Part shown: one piece after another, positions 15,036 to 23,868 of the stretch
How positions within the stretch are numbered: position 1 is the first letter of the stretch
Layout of the letters: each line of letters opens with the position of its first letter
From: an uncultured Coriobacteriaceae bacterium
GTDB taxonomy: Bacteria; Actinomycetota; Coriobacteriia; Coriobacteriales; Atopobiaceae
Direction of reading: 5' to 3'
Length of the DNA stretch: 38,550 nucleotides
NCBI GenBank assembly: GCA_947426865.1
Contig: CANEFS010000011.1
Coordinates: 1 to 38,550 of the forward strand
Position numbers and translations under genes: made by a program
Notes under the pieces: model-generated
Told to the model about the DNA's origin: nothing
Database searches by the model: none
Seen by the model: the letters and a program-made list of their open reading frames with translations, nothing else

Positions 15036-16799
15036 GTGCAACATTCTTCATCAAACAGCCAAAACTCTACAAGTAATTCTTCGAACTTCAGAAGCGAAAA
15101 AGGCTCCCGTGTCAATTTTTGCGACCCAGCTTCTCCTCGTAAAAAAGGCGTTTCTCGCCGCCGTTTCCTTGAAGGGGGAGCGGCCGTTGCAAGTGCCGCT
15201 GCCCTTACAGGCGCCCTTTCGGGCTGCATGAAGAGAACGGCACAAAGCATCAATTCTGGCGAAAATACCGAGCTCGATTATTTCATTGCAAATCCCTCCT
15301 GCATAGATCCGTATAACTCCGGCGACATCTACGGGAACATGGTTGCTCGCCAGGTTTTCGACCCTCTTTTAGAGTTCGATTTTCAGGAAAAGAAACTAAT
15401 CCCGATTGCTGCTGAAAGTTTACCTTCGGTTGAAGAGGGGGGCCGACGCTTCGTCTTTACCTTAAAGAAAGATCGAACGTTTCAAAACGGAGAACCGGTT
15501 AATGCACAAGCCTTCATCAGGGGTTGGACGCGTCTCGTCAATCCAAAAACAGGCTCCAGTCCCTCTGCTGTTGCTTATTACTTGATGCTTGTTAAGGGCT
15601 ACGATGCGCTCGTTGCTGGAAAGACGGAAACGTTCACGGGGCTTTCGGCGCCTGACGACTACACGTTCGTGGTTGAACTGAGCGCGCCATTCGAAGATTT
15701 CCCCATGATTACAACGCTCATGTGCACCGCTCCAGCACCTGAAGCTGCCCTGCAGGATTTTGAAAGCTTCTACCGGAAACCCATTGGAAACGGCGCGTAT
15801 GAGATGGTTGAGCCATGGCAAGATGGAGAATACATTCGCCTTCAAGCCTACGAGGACTACCAGGGCACAAAACCCAACATTAAGAAGATCAACTTCACCA
15901 TCTTCACCGACACAGAAACAGCGTATCGTGAATTCCGGGCAGGGGATATCGATATTTGCGAGATTCCAACTGCCCAAGTGAGGGAAACGGAAGCGATCTA
16001 TGGAACCTCTAAGGACGGCTACACCATAACGCCCGGCCACCAGGTTGCTCTTGGTGATGAGCCCTCCGTCTACTACCTGTCTCTCAATCTGAACAACAAA
16101 GCGCTCGCAGACGTTAACGTTCGCCGCGCGCTCTCTCTTGCTATCGATCGAGATGCCATCGTTAGCACTCTTTTTGAAGGAAATCGTACGTCGGCCGGCA
16201 ATTTGTGCCCTCCCGGCATTGAAGGCTACGTTGAGAATCAGTGGGCTTATTCGCACTTCGATCGTGAAGAAGCCGAGAAACTCCTTGACCTGAAACATCC
16301 CCGCGACGCAAACGGTATGCGCGACCTTTCGTTTGACCTTCTCTACAACCAAGACGGTTACAACAAAGAGGTCATGGAAGCCATCCAAACGCAGTTTAAA
16401 GAGGTCGGTGTGAGCGTCAACCTCGTGCAAAAAGAATGGGCTGCCTTTGTTAGCAGTGTTCGCTCGGCCGATTTTGAAATCTCAAGAAACGGCTGGATTG
16501 CCGAGTACCCCTCCATTGACAACATTTTGTACAGCCTTTGCTATACAGGAAATTCTGATAACCTGCCGCACTATTCAAATGCCCAGGTAGATGTCAATAT
16601 CATGAAGGCACGCTCCATAGAAAGCGAGGAGGAGCGCTACGCTCTCTACGAAGAGACGAACCGCATGATAGGCGAGGACGTGCCCTACATCCCCATTTTC
16701 TTCTACAAGCTCTCAAAAGTCGGGTCCGCCCGCATGAAATATGCCTACATTAGCCCCGTCGAGGTTGAGTCGGTTGCCAACTGGGAGATGACCCTTTAG
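15036..16799 (+). CDS. Oligopeptide-binding lipoprotein, SBP family 5 (first copy)
   Basis: A 587-residue extracytoplasmic solute-binding protein of the OppA/DppA family. An RR export motif SRRRFLEGG (40-48) followed by a hydrophobic stretch and the lipobox LSGC (C64) indicate a Tat-exported, lipid-anchored protein. The mature part has family hallmarks: FTLKKDRTFQNGEPVNAQAFIRGWTRL, NGAYEMVEPWQDGEYIRL and VNVRRALSLAIDRDAIV. GTG at 15036 is the only plausible start after the in-frame stop at 14994, but it lacks a nearby ribosome site (the closest purine-rich run is about 26 nt upstream), so expression may be low or leaderless. A GCCCT/AGGGC hairpin (16823-16837) lies between this gene and the second copy. 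Substrate: probably oligopeptides. Confidence 0.9.
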   Translation: MQHSSSNSQNSTSNSSNFRSEKGSRVNFCDPASPRKKGVSRRRFLEGGAAVASAAALTGALSGCMKRTAQSINSGENTELDYFIANPSCIDPYNSGDIYGNMVARQVFDPLLEFDFQEKKLIPIAAESLPSVEEGGRRFVFTLKKDRTFQNGEPVNAQAFIRGWTRLVNPKTGSSPSAVAYYLMLVKGYDALVAGKTETFTGLSAPDDYTFVVELSAPFEDFPMITTLMCTAPAPEAALQDFESFYRKPIGNGAYEMVEPWQDGEYIRLQAYEDYQGTKPNIKKINFTIFTDTETAYREFRAGDIDICEIPTAQVRETEAIYGTSKDGYTITPGHQVALGDEPSVYYLSLNLNNKALADVNVRRALSLAIDRDAIVSTLFEGNRTSAGNLCPPGIEGYVENQWAYSHFDREEAEKLLDLKHPRDANGMRDLSFDLLYNQDGYNKEVMEAIQTQFKEVGVSVNLVQKEWAAFVSSVRSADFEISRNGWIAEYPSIDNILYSLCYTGNSDNLPHYSNAQVDVNIMKARSIESEEERYALYEETNRMIGEDVPYIPIFFYKLSKVGSARMKYAYISPVEVESVANWEMTL

Positions 16800-16892
16800 A
16801 AAGTTTATAAATCAGTGGAAATGCCCTGGTGAAGGGCGGTTGCGAAAAAATACGTTTCAAATAAGAAATTTAAGAATTAAAGGATAAGAAAG

Positions 16893-18647
16893 ATGGATGA
16901 AAAGCAGAAATTCCAAGCCGAGAAACCCTCTACCGAAAACGCGAAGGCATCGAAGCGCACGAAGGGAGAGTCTTTAAAAGGTTTTAAAGTTGCCCGTCGA
17001 TCCTTTTTAGCATCAAGCGCTCTTGCCGCAGGCGCGCTCTCTCTTTCGGGATGTAAAAAAGCAACGAACGATTCAGGAGAGATGGGGGGCACCATGAACA
17101 TCTCTATTAGTGAGCCTGTGTCCATTGACCCTTATAACCTGCAAGAATCCGAAGGAACGCAGGTAGGTTCTCAGATTTTTGACTCTCTCACCGTCTACGA
17201 TTTCGAAAATCAAGAACTGGATCCCGCCGCTGCTGTGTCCTGGGAGGCAAATAGCGAAGCCACGGTTTTCACCTTTCATCTCCAGCCCGATGCTCGCTTT
17301 CATAACGGTGAGCCGGTAACAGCAAAATCGTTCAAACGAGGTTGGGAGCGACTCGTTAATCCCAATACTAATCCTGACTCTCCCTCTGTTATCGGCTACC
17401 ATCTCGCGATGGTTGATGGCTACGCCGATTTGGAAAAAGGATTAGGCACCGAGCTTACCGGTGTAACCTGCCCTGATGACCTCACGCTTGTGGTGAAACT
17501 TTCCGAGCCTTACGCTGATTTTCCCATCGTTGTTTCCCATCCGGCCTTGGCTCCCGTTCCAGAAGCTGCTCTCGAAGATTTTGCAACCTTTTTCCAAGCT
17601 CCTATTGGAAACGGTCCCTTTAAGATGAAAGAGGGAACGAAGTGGGAATCAGGCCAGTATATTGAGCTGGTTAAAAATGAGGATTTCTACGGTGAGGTCC
17701 CTGCTCTCGACGGTGTTTATTTTAACATTCAAAAAGATATCGAGACAGCGTATCGCGAGTTCCAAGCGGGAAACCTCGACATAGTTCACGTTCCTACCGC
17801 TCAACTTGAAGCAGCTCGACAAGAATACGGCACCTCAGAGGACGGCTACACCATGACAACCGGTCAAGAAGTTTTAGATGGTGTTCAGTCTTCCACCTAT
17901 TATTTGGTTGTGAACAACGACGACCCCGTATTGAAAGACCGAGACCTAAGAATTGCTATTTCTCTTGCCATTAACCGTCAAAATATCTGCGACACCGTTT
18001 TCAAAGGCACACGTGTAGCCGCAGACAACATCGTTCCTCCTGGAATTATTGGTTACGAGGAGGGTGCTTGGCATGATTCTCGCTACGACCCCGAAGAGGC
18101 CGAGAATATCCTGAATCGCAAATATCCCATCGATTCCACCTTCTCTGACGGAAGTCCCAAAAGAGGATCGATTGGCCAAATAAAACTTTCGTCCAATATC
18201 GACGGCGGCCACAAAGAAGTTATGGAAGTCATTATGAATGACTTAAAAGATGTTGGTATCGATGTGGTTCTCGATCAAGGCGAATGGGCATCAATTTTGA
18301 ACAAATACCAAACCTCAGACTATCAAATTGGTCGTTTAGGTTGGGTTTCAGACTATCCCATTATGGATAACTTTATGTATCCTCTCTTTTATACGGGCAC
18401 AGGAGACAACCAAAGCAATTACTCAAACAAAGAGGTTGACACGCTCATCGAACGCGCTCGCAAGATTCTCGATGAGGATCAGCGTGTTGCCGCCTTTCAA
18501 CAGGTAAACCGTATTATTTCTGAGGATATGCCGGTTATTCCTATCCTCTTCTACAAGCTTGACTACGTAGGTTCGCAACGCGTTGAAGATGTCTATATCG
18601 ACCCACAAATGCTTATTCATCTCGAGCAAGCAATGCTCACTTTCTAA
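16893..18647 (+). CDS. Oligopeptide-binding lipoprotein, SBP family 5 (second copy)
   Basis: A 584-residue paralogue of the preceding protein, sharing motifs along its length (FTFHLQPDARFHNGEPVTAKSFKRG; LRIAISLAINRQNI; DMPVIPILFYKL). The export signal is ARRSFLASSALAAGALSLSGC with the lipid-modified cysteine at C54; the RR-x-FL pattern again suggests Tat. AAAGGA lies about 8 nt before the ATG. Its codons look more AT-rich than the first copy, and the two clearly diverged, so they probably bind different peptides for one shared permease. Both lie upstream of oppBCDF, in the order A1-A2-B-C-D-F. Confidence 0.9.
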   Translation: MDEKQKFQAEKPSTENAKASKRTKGESLKGFKVARRSFLASSALAAGALSLSGCKKATNDSGEMGGTMNISISEPVSIDPYNLQESEGTQVGSQIFDSLTVYDFENQELDPAAAVSWEANSEATVFTFHLQPDARFHNGEPVTAKSFKRGWERLVNPNTNPDSPSVIGYHLAMVDGYADLEKGLGTELTGVTCPDDLTLVVKLSEPYADFPIVVSHPALAPVPEAALEDFATFFQAPIGNGPFKMKEGTKWESGQYIELVKNEDFYGEVPALDGVYFNIQKDIETAYREFQAGNLDIVHVPTAQLEAARQEYGTSEDGYTMTTGQEVLDGVQSSTYYLVVNNDDPVLKDRDLRIAISLAINRQNICDTVFKGTRVAADNIVPPGIIGYEEGAWHDSRYDPEEAENILNRKYPIDSTFSDGSPKRGSIGQIKLSSNIDGGHKEVMEVIMNDLKDVGIDVVLDQGEWASILNKYQTSDYQIGRLGWVSDYPIMDNFMYPLFYTGTGDNQSNYSNKEVDTLIERARKILDEDQRVAAFQQVNRIISEDMPVIPILFYKLDYVGSQRVEDVYIDPQMLIHLEQAMLTF

Positions 18648-18856
18648 GTAAGGAAGCGAGAAGGCTTAAAAATCAGGAAATGAGCAAGCTTAAAGAAAGA
18701 GCTGAGAGGCCATTGAAGGGGAGTCTGGCAGTGCTCAGTATTTTCAAGGTTTTTCTCGGCTGGAAGAGATAAACAAGTATAATTTGAAAAACTTTTACGG
18801 ACCTGGAACAAAAGCTTTATCGATAAGGAAAACCACGGATTAGAGAAAAGGAAAGA
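18648..18856 (+). promoter_or_regulatory. Gap between binding protein and permease genes with a possible promoter
   Basis: The 209-nt gap contains CTGAG...CTCAG with an inner GGCCA/TGGC pairing (about 18700-18738), a possible stem that could limit read-through from the binding-protein genes, followed by a perfect TATAAT at 18778-18783. No good -35 is seen 16-18 nt upstream of it. A clear ribosome site AAAGGA precedes oppB. Lower permease expression relative to binding protein is common in such operons. Confidence 0.4.
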
Positions 18857-19894
18857 ATGGCTCGCTACATATTAAGAAGACTTCTCCAGTTTATTCCAGT
18901 CTTTTTTGGCGTCACAATCATCATGTTCGCCATGAAAAACATCGTTCCTGGAGACCCCATCAAACTGATTGCGGGAGACAAAGCCCTCACTCCGGAGGTT
19001 GAGCTTTCCTTGCGCGTCGCAAACCACCTCGTAGAGACCGACGACCAAGGAAACCCTATCCTCGATGATGAAGGCAATCCCGTCCCGACTCCTCTCTGGA
19101 AACAATACGGCTATTATCTGGACGGCCTTCTTCACGGAGATTTGGGCGACTCCTATTCCCGCAAGCTTTCCGTAACAGAAATTTTTGCGAATAAGTTTCC
19201 CTACACCGCAAAACTTGCGCTTGTCGCCATCGTCATAGAGGCGGTGGTGGGCATTGGAGCGGGGCTTATCTCGGCTATTAAGCGATATTCGTTTTGGGAT
19301 GTGCTTGTAACGCTTGTGACTTCTATTCTCGTGGCGATTCCGGCATTTTGGCTTGGTATGCTTTTGCAACTTTTCTTCGGTATTATTCTCAAGAACTGGA
19401 CGGACGGGGCCGTCTATTTGCCCATTTCTGGTGCTGGAGGGCCGGCATCTCCGTTCAATGATTGGGTTCACTACATCCTTCCTGGCATCACCCTCGCAGC
19501 GGTTTCCACAGCCTACGCCGCTCGTATCATGCGCTCGCAGCTCCTTGAGGTTATGAACCAAGACTACATTAGAACGGCGAAAGCGAAAGGCCTTTCTCGA
19601 AGACAGATAATCTATCATCACGCGCTTAAAAATGCCCTTATACCTGTTGTTACCTATATTGGTTTGGATTTTGGCGCGATGCTTTCAGGAGCTATTCTGA
19701 CCGAGACGGTCTTTAACTGGCCAGGTATCGGATACGAAATTTACCGCGCTATTACCCAGCGTGACTGGCCGATTGTTATGGGAGGCGTCACGCTCATTAT
19801 CGTCATCGTTTTAATCATAAACCTGCTGGTAGATATAAGCTACGCCTTTTTGGATCCCCGCATTCGCTATGGGGCGCCAAAGGATGAAGGGTAG
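18857..19894 (+). CDS. oppB: Oligopeptide ABC transporter permease OppB
   Basis: A 345-residue inner-membrane permease with the family start ARYILRRLLQFIPVFFGVTIIMF and about six membrane helices. The EAA cytoplasmic coupling loop is visible as DYIRTAKAKGLSRRQIIYHHALKNALIP. It pairs with OppC to form the channel used by the two binding lipoproteins and powered by OppD and OppF. It ends 9 nt before the preferred oppC start. Confidence 0.93.
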   Translation: MARYILRRLLQFIPVFFGVTIIMFAMKNIVPGDPIKLIAGDKALTPEVELSLRVANHLVETDDQGNPILDDEGNPVPTPLWKQYGYYLDGLLHGDLGDSYSRKLSVTEIFANKFPYTAKLALVAIVIEAVVGIGAGLISAIKRYSFWDVLVTLVTSILVAIPAFWLGMLLQLFFGIILKNWTDGAVYLPISGAGGPASPFNDWVHYILPGITLAAVSTAYAARIMRSQLLEVMNQDYIRTAKAKGLSRRQIIYHHALKNALIPVVTYIGLDFGAMLSGAILTETVFNWPGIGYEIYRAITQRDWPIVMGGVTLIIVIVLIINLLVDISYAFLDPRIRYGAPKDEG

Positions 19895-19903
19895 GTGATA
19901 CGA

Positions 19904-20983
19904 ATGCTGAAAAAGAGAAAAGAAAAAGAATTAGAAGCTCAGGCTTCAAAAGAGGTGGCCGAGCGCTCCGATGCCGCCCTTCTCGCGCAGGATGAGACGC
20001 GTGAGGCTCAATCTCAAGTTGAATTTCCCACGCATGCAATCGATGAGAAAGAGCGCCACGATGATTACCGCACCGAATACGCCGCGGTCGTAGGAGAGAC
20101 CGCAGGTGAGAACCCCACGCGTACGCTGTGGTCGGATGCTTGGGGACGCTTAAAACACAACAAACTCGCCATTATTGGCGCTGTCTGGATTATCATCATG
20201 GTCGTGGTGGCCTTGAGCGCTGACCTTTGGGCACCGCAGCTCCTCGGCTCTCCCACTGAAATCGAATCAGAAGAAATGGCGCAACTTTCCCGCCTTCCAC
20301 CCTCTTTCGAGCATCCATTCGGAACGGACATGCTTGGCCGAGACGTTCTTTGTCGTGTTGTGTATGGTGCCCGCGTCTCTTTGGCCGTTGGTCTTTTGGC
20401 GACTGCCATCTCCACGGTTATCGGCCTTATTATGGGCGCTTTGGCGGCCTACTACGGAGGCATATGGGATACGATAATCATGCGATTAGCCGATATCTTT
20501 TTGGCCTTTCCCTATACGCTTTTTGTTATCGTCATGCTTGCGGTTTTGGGGTCTGGCATCCAAAACGTCTTTATCGCGATTGGTGTTTTGGGCTGGCCTT
20601 CCATTGCCCGCGTTTTCCGTTCTGCGATTTTATCGGTTAAAGAAAACGACTACGTGGACGCCGCGCGTTCTATGGGAGCTTCTGACAAACGAATCGTGGC
20701 CAGGCACATCTTCCCGAACTCTGTTGCCTCCATCGTGGTCTATGCCACGATGAACATTGGTGGCGCTATTCTGACAGAGTCTGCCCTTTCATACTTAGGT
20801 ATGGGTGTAACGCCCCCTAATCCCAGTTGGGGTTCGATGATTCAAGACGGACAAACCTATCTTGCAACCGAGCCCTGGCTCATGCTTATGCCCGGTCTTG
20901 CCATTCTGACGACCGTTTTGGCCTTCACGCTTTTAGGTGACGGCCTCAGGGATGCCTTAGACGTCAAGATGAAAGACGCTTAA
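19904..20983 (+). CDS. oppC: Oligopeptide ABC transporter permease OppC
   Basis: A 359-residue permease. The first ~75 residues are charged and hydrophilic (KKRKEKELEAQ..., many E, D and K), longer than the usual OppC N-terminus, followed by the first helix LAIIGAVWIIIMVVVALSAD, FGTDMLGRDVLCRVVYGARVSL, and the EAA loop DYVDAARSMGASDKRIVARHIFPNS. ATG at 19904 is preferred because AGGTGAT (19893-19899) matches the 16S tail at the right distance; a GTG at 19895 abuts the oppB stop and is the alternative. Confidence 0.92.
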   Translation: MLKKRKEKELEAQASKEVAERSDAALLAQDETREAQSQVEFPTHAIDEKERHDDYRTEYAAVVGETAGENPTRTLWSDAWGRLKHNKLAIIGAVWIIIMVVVALSADLWAPQLLGSPTEIESEEMAQLSRLPPSFEHPFGTDMLGRDVLCRVVYGARVSLAVGLLATAISTVIGLIMGALAAYYGGIWDTIIMRLADIFLAFPYTLFVIVMLAVLGSGIQNVFIAIGVLGWPSIARVFRSAILSVKENDYVDAARSMGASDKRIVARHIFPNSVASIVVYATMNIGGAILTESALSYLGMGVTPPNPSWGSMIQDGQTYLATEPWLMLMPGLAILTTVLAFTLLGDGLRDALDVKMKDA

Positions 20984-21043
20984 AAACCAAGAGCTGCACT
21001 AACGTAGGATTCAACTCAATAATAAGGATATTGACGGACAACT

Positions 21044-22144
21044 ATGGATTTAGAAAAAAATCAAAAATACCGCGATTTAAAAGAAAAGCCCATACCCAAA
21101 GGCAAGCATCTTTTAGAGGTCAAAGACTTGAAGATGTTCTTCCACACACAAGACGGCATAGTAAAATCGGTTAACGGCGTCTCCTACACGTTGGACAAAG
21201 GGGAAACGCTTGGTGTCGTAGGGGAGTCGGGCTCTGGAAAATCCGTGACAGCCATGACTATCATGGGCCTCATCGAAATGCCTCCGGGTCAAATTGAGGG
21301 TGGCGACATTTTGTATCGAGGCGAGTCACTTCTCAATAAGACCGAGAAAGAAATGCAGGCTATCCGCGGAAACGATATAGCCATGATTTTCCAAGATCCT
21401 ATGACGTCGCTGAACCCGGTTTACACTGTAGGGCGTCAATTAGGAGAGGGGCTTCGCATTCATCGCGGTTATTCCAAAAGAAAGGCGCAAAAGCGCGCCG
21501 TTGAGCTTCTCCAAATGGTGGGCATCCCCAATGCCGAGCAGCGCGTGAAGGAGTATCCGCACCAGTTTTCTGGCGGTATGCGCCAGCGCGCTATGATTGC
21601 TATGGCACTCGCCTGTGACCCTGATATCTTGATTGCAGACGAGCCCACAACCGCTCTTGACGTCACGATTCAAGCTCAAATCATCGAGCTTATGCAGGAG
21701 ATGCAGGCCAAAAATAACAACGCTATCGTTATGATTACGCACGATTTGGGCGTTGTTGCCAACATGGCCGATAAGATTCTTGTCATGTATGCTGGCCGCC
21801 CTGTAGAGTTCGGTACCGCCGACGAGATTTTCTATAACCCGTTTCATCCTTACACCTGGGGCCTCATGCGCTCTATCCCTGAGCCCGACATGTATGAGAA
21901 AAAACCTCTTACCCCCATCGATGGCAATCCGCCTTCTTTGGTTAACCTGCCTTCAGGCTGCTCTTTCCACCCGCGCTGTCCTTACGCCACAGAGCGCTGC
22001 CGGAAGGAATTGCCTCCTGTTTATAAAGAAAAATCTGGCCATTATGCGCGCTGTCACTATTCCCACGATAAGAAATTTGTCGAGAAGAACGCTCCGGTAA
22101 ACACGCGTGACACCACCGCATCAAGAAAGAAGAAGGAGGCCTAA
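21044..22144 (+). CDS. oppD: Oligopeptide ABC transporter ATPase OppD
   Basis: A 366-residue ATP-binding subunit with Walker [10 protein letters not shown]-loop [12 protein letters not shown], signature FSGGMRQR, Walker [13 protein letters not shown] and switch His in MITHDLGVV. The C-terminal oligopeptide-transporter domain has the conserved cysteines [15 protein letters not shown] and a later ARCHY, a pattern reported to bind an Fe-S cluster in related transporters. The ribosome site for ATG 21044 is weak (AAGGAT about 14 nt away). The stop lies 1 nt before the oppF start, so the ATPases are probably translated together. Confidence 0.93.
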   Translation: MDLEKNQKYRDLKEKPIPKGKHLLEVKDLKMFFHTQDGIVKSVNGVSYTLDKGETLGVVGESGSGKSVTAMTIMGLIEMPPGQIEGGDILYRGESLLNKTEKEMQAIRGNDIAMIFQDPMTSLNPVYTVGRQLGEGLRIHRGYSKRKAQKRAVELLQMVGIPNAEQRVKEYPHQFSGGMRQRAMIAMALACDPDILIADEPTTALDVTIQAQIIELMQEMQAKNNNAIVMITHDLGVVANMADKILVMYAGRPVEFGTADEIFYNPFHPYTWGLMRSIPEPDMYEKKPLTPIDGNPPSLVNLPSGCSFHPRCPYATERCRKELPPVYKEKSGHYARCHYSHDKKFVEKNAPVNTRDTTASRKKKEA

Positions 22145-22145
22145 T

Positions 22146-22502
22146 ATGCCGTCAGAGAAAACGACAAAAACTTCCACGAAAAGAACGGCTACGAAAACGA
22201 CGGCAAGCAAAACAGCCGCGAAGAAAACTGCTACAAAGAAAACAGCTGCAAAGAGTACGGCTAAAAGCACGAGCGCAAAAGCTGCGACCACGAAGAAAAT
22301 CGCAACAAAAAAGCCTGCTGCCAAGACGAGCGCGAAGACGACGAAGGTTGCCGCGACGAAGACTGCTGCGCCAAAGGCTGCTGCGACGAAGACTGCTGCA
22401 ACGACGAACGCCTCAAAAACGCCCGCTACGAAAAAGCCTGCTCCTAAGAAAAGCGCTTCTCGGAAAACTACAAAAGTTACGTCAGCTCCCGCCCAGCCAG
22501 CA
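22146..22502 (+). repeat. Low-complexity coding region of the OppF tail
   Basis: The segment encodes Lys/Ala/Thr-rich residues 1-119. At DNA level short units recur, for example GCGACGAAGACTGCTGC twice about 30 bp apart (near 22352-22400), matching a 10-residue protein period TKTAA.KAAA. The region may expand or contract by recombination or slippage. Confidence 0.75.
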
Positions 22503-23513
22503 GCAGATCCCGTCTTAAAAGTCGAGCACCTCTCGAAAGAATTCCCTGTTGAATCGGGTGTTTTTGCAAGCCGCATCGCAAAGAAAGTTTCTGCGGTCGA
22601 CGACGTCTCGTTCGAGATTGCTCCCGGGGAGACACTTGGCCTCGTAGGGGAATCCGGTTGCGGAAAATCGACGACCGGGCGAGCCATTATGCGCCTCACG
22701 AAACCCTCGGGTGGTCGCGTTCTCTTCCAAGGTGAAGACATTGCGAGCATGTTGGGCAAACGACTGAAGAAGATGCGCCACGACATGCAGTTCATTTTCC
22801 AGGACCCTTACGCCTCCTTGAATCCTCGTATGACGATTGGAGAGATTGTCTCTGAACCGCTTGTTATTCACAACGAGATGACCAACCGGCAAGAGCGCAT
22901 CGAATACGTTCGCCACCTGCTTGATGTCGTCGGCCTGAACCCTGAGCACATAAACCGCTACCCTCACGAGTTTTCCGGAGGCCAGCGTCAGCGCGTGGGA
23001 ATCGCACGTGCTTTCGCTCTGCATCCGCGTCTTATCATCTGCGATGAGCCTGTCTCTGCACTTGACGTCTCCATTCAAGCGCAGGTACTCAACCTCCTTG
23101 CGCGCCTGCAAAAGGAGTTTGGGACGGCTTATCTCTTTATCGCTCACGATTTATCAGTCGTCCAGCATATCTCGGCCAAAGTTGCCGTCATGTATCTGGG
23201 TACGCTCGTTGAGCAATCCGACTACCTGGGCCTTTACGCCGAACCGTACCACCCCTACACACAAGCGCTTCTCTCGGCCATTCCTTTGCCGAACCCCGAC
23301 CTTCAAAAGAAGCGCAACCGCATTATCTTGCAGGGAGATCCGCCATCGCCCGCAGATCCGCCAAAAGGCTGCCGCTTCCACACGCGTTGCCCCATCGCGA
23401 CAGAGCAATGCAAGAAAGAGCGCCCGCCTATGGAAGAGGTCGCAAAGGATCACTATTGCGCCTGCTGGCACGCCGAACCGTACCCCATTAAAGGCTCGAA
23501 TATCGCTCTGTAA
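22146..23513 (+). CDS. oppF: Oligopeptide ABC transporter ATPase OppF with histone-H1-like tail
   Basis: Residues ~122-455 form a normal OppF: Walker A GESGCGKST, Q-loop FIFQDPYASLNPR, signature FSGGQRQR, Walker B LIICDEPVSALD, switch His FIAHDLSVV, and the C-terminal GCRFHTRCPIATEQC motif. The first ~120 residues consist almost only of Lys, Ala, Thr, Ser and Pro in repeats such as KTAAKKTATKKTAAK, closely resembling eukaryotic and bacterial H1-like DNA-binding tails. The ATG at 22146 has an ideal AAGGAGG 6 nt upstream, so the tail is part of the protein rather than a wrong start. Its role is unknown: it could bind nucleic acid or acidic membrane lipids. feoA begins 25 nt downstream. Confidence 0.92.
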   Translation: MPSEKTTKTSTKRTATKTTASKTAAKKTATKKTAAKSTAKSTSAKAATTKKIATKKPAAKTSAKTTKVAATKTAAPKAAATKTAATTNASKTPATKKPAPKKSASRKTTKVTSAPAQPAADPVLKVEHLSKEFPVESGVFASRIAKKVSAVDDVSFEIAPGETLGLVGESGCGKSTTGRAIMRLTKPSGGRVLFQGEDIASMLGKRLKKMRHDMQFIFQDPYASLNPRMTIGEIVSEPLVIHNEMTNRQERIEYVRHLLDVVGLNPEHINRYPHEFSGGQRQRVGIARAFALHPRLIICDEPVSALDVSIQAQVLNLLARLQKEFGTAYLFIAHDLSVVQHISAKVAVMYLGTLVEQSDYLGLYAEPYHPYTQALLSAIPLPNPDLQKKRNRIILQGDPPSPADPPKGCRFHTRCPIATEQCKKERPPMEEVAKDHYCACWHAEPYPIKGSNIAL

Positions 23514-23538
23514 GATTCTCGTAAGAAACAGGTTAGAG

Positions 23539-23868
23539 ATGAAGCTAAGCGAGGGAAGAATTGGCAAGAGCTATAAAATTCTCAATTTCGAGAAACTCGC
23601 CGGCTCAACAGAAAGACGTCTTGAATCGCTGGGGATGACACCGGGCACTACGGTCGACATACTCAACAACAAAAGCTATGGAACGATTATTTTGCGTCTG
23701 CGCGAATCGCGCTATGCGATTGGGCGAACGATAACGCGCCACGTCTCTGTTGAAGAGACCGAAGGTCCCTCTCTTCTTCCTCTCAAAACAAGCGCACACC
23801 TTTCTCAAAAGCTGGCGTCTCGTGCGCGAGAGAGCGCCGACAAAAGAGAGGGAAAAGCCCATGGGTAG
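23539..23868 (+). CDS. feoA: Ferrous iron transport accessory protein FeoA
   Basis: A 109-residue protein whose first ~75 residues are a FeoA SH3-like domain (MKLSEGRIGKSYKILNF, RRLESLGMTPGTTVDILNN, IILRLRESRYAIGRTITRHVSV). FeoA acts with the FeoB transporter on the cytoplasmic side. The same frame is open for over 500 nt upstream inside oppF, but only the part from ATG 23539 resembles a protein family. About 35 extra residues (Lys/Arg/Ser-rich) extend the C-terminus up to the feoB start, which it overlaps by 8 nt. With only 25 nt between oppF and feoA, no separate promoter or Fur box is evident. Confidence 0.9.
   Translation: MKLSEGRIGKSYKILNFEKLAGSTERRLESLGMTPGTTVDILNNKSYGTIILRLRESRYAIGRTITRHVSVEETEGPSLLPLKTSAHLSQKLASRARESADKREGKAHG

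Noticed and set aside
22121-22795. Ala/Val/Phe-rich - strand frame opposite oppF
   Set aside because: Its composition is the mirror image of the Lys/Ala/Thr codons of the OppF tail; no start context or family motif.
23008-23538. N-terminal extension of the feoA frame into oppF
   Set aside because: The upstream part is out-of-frame oppF with no homology signs; FeoA similarity starts exactly at ATG 23539.
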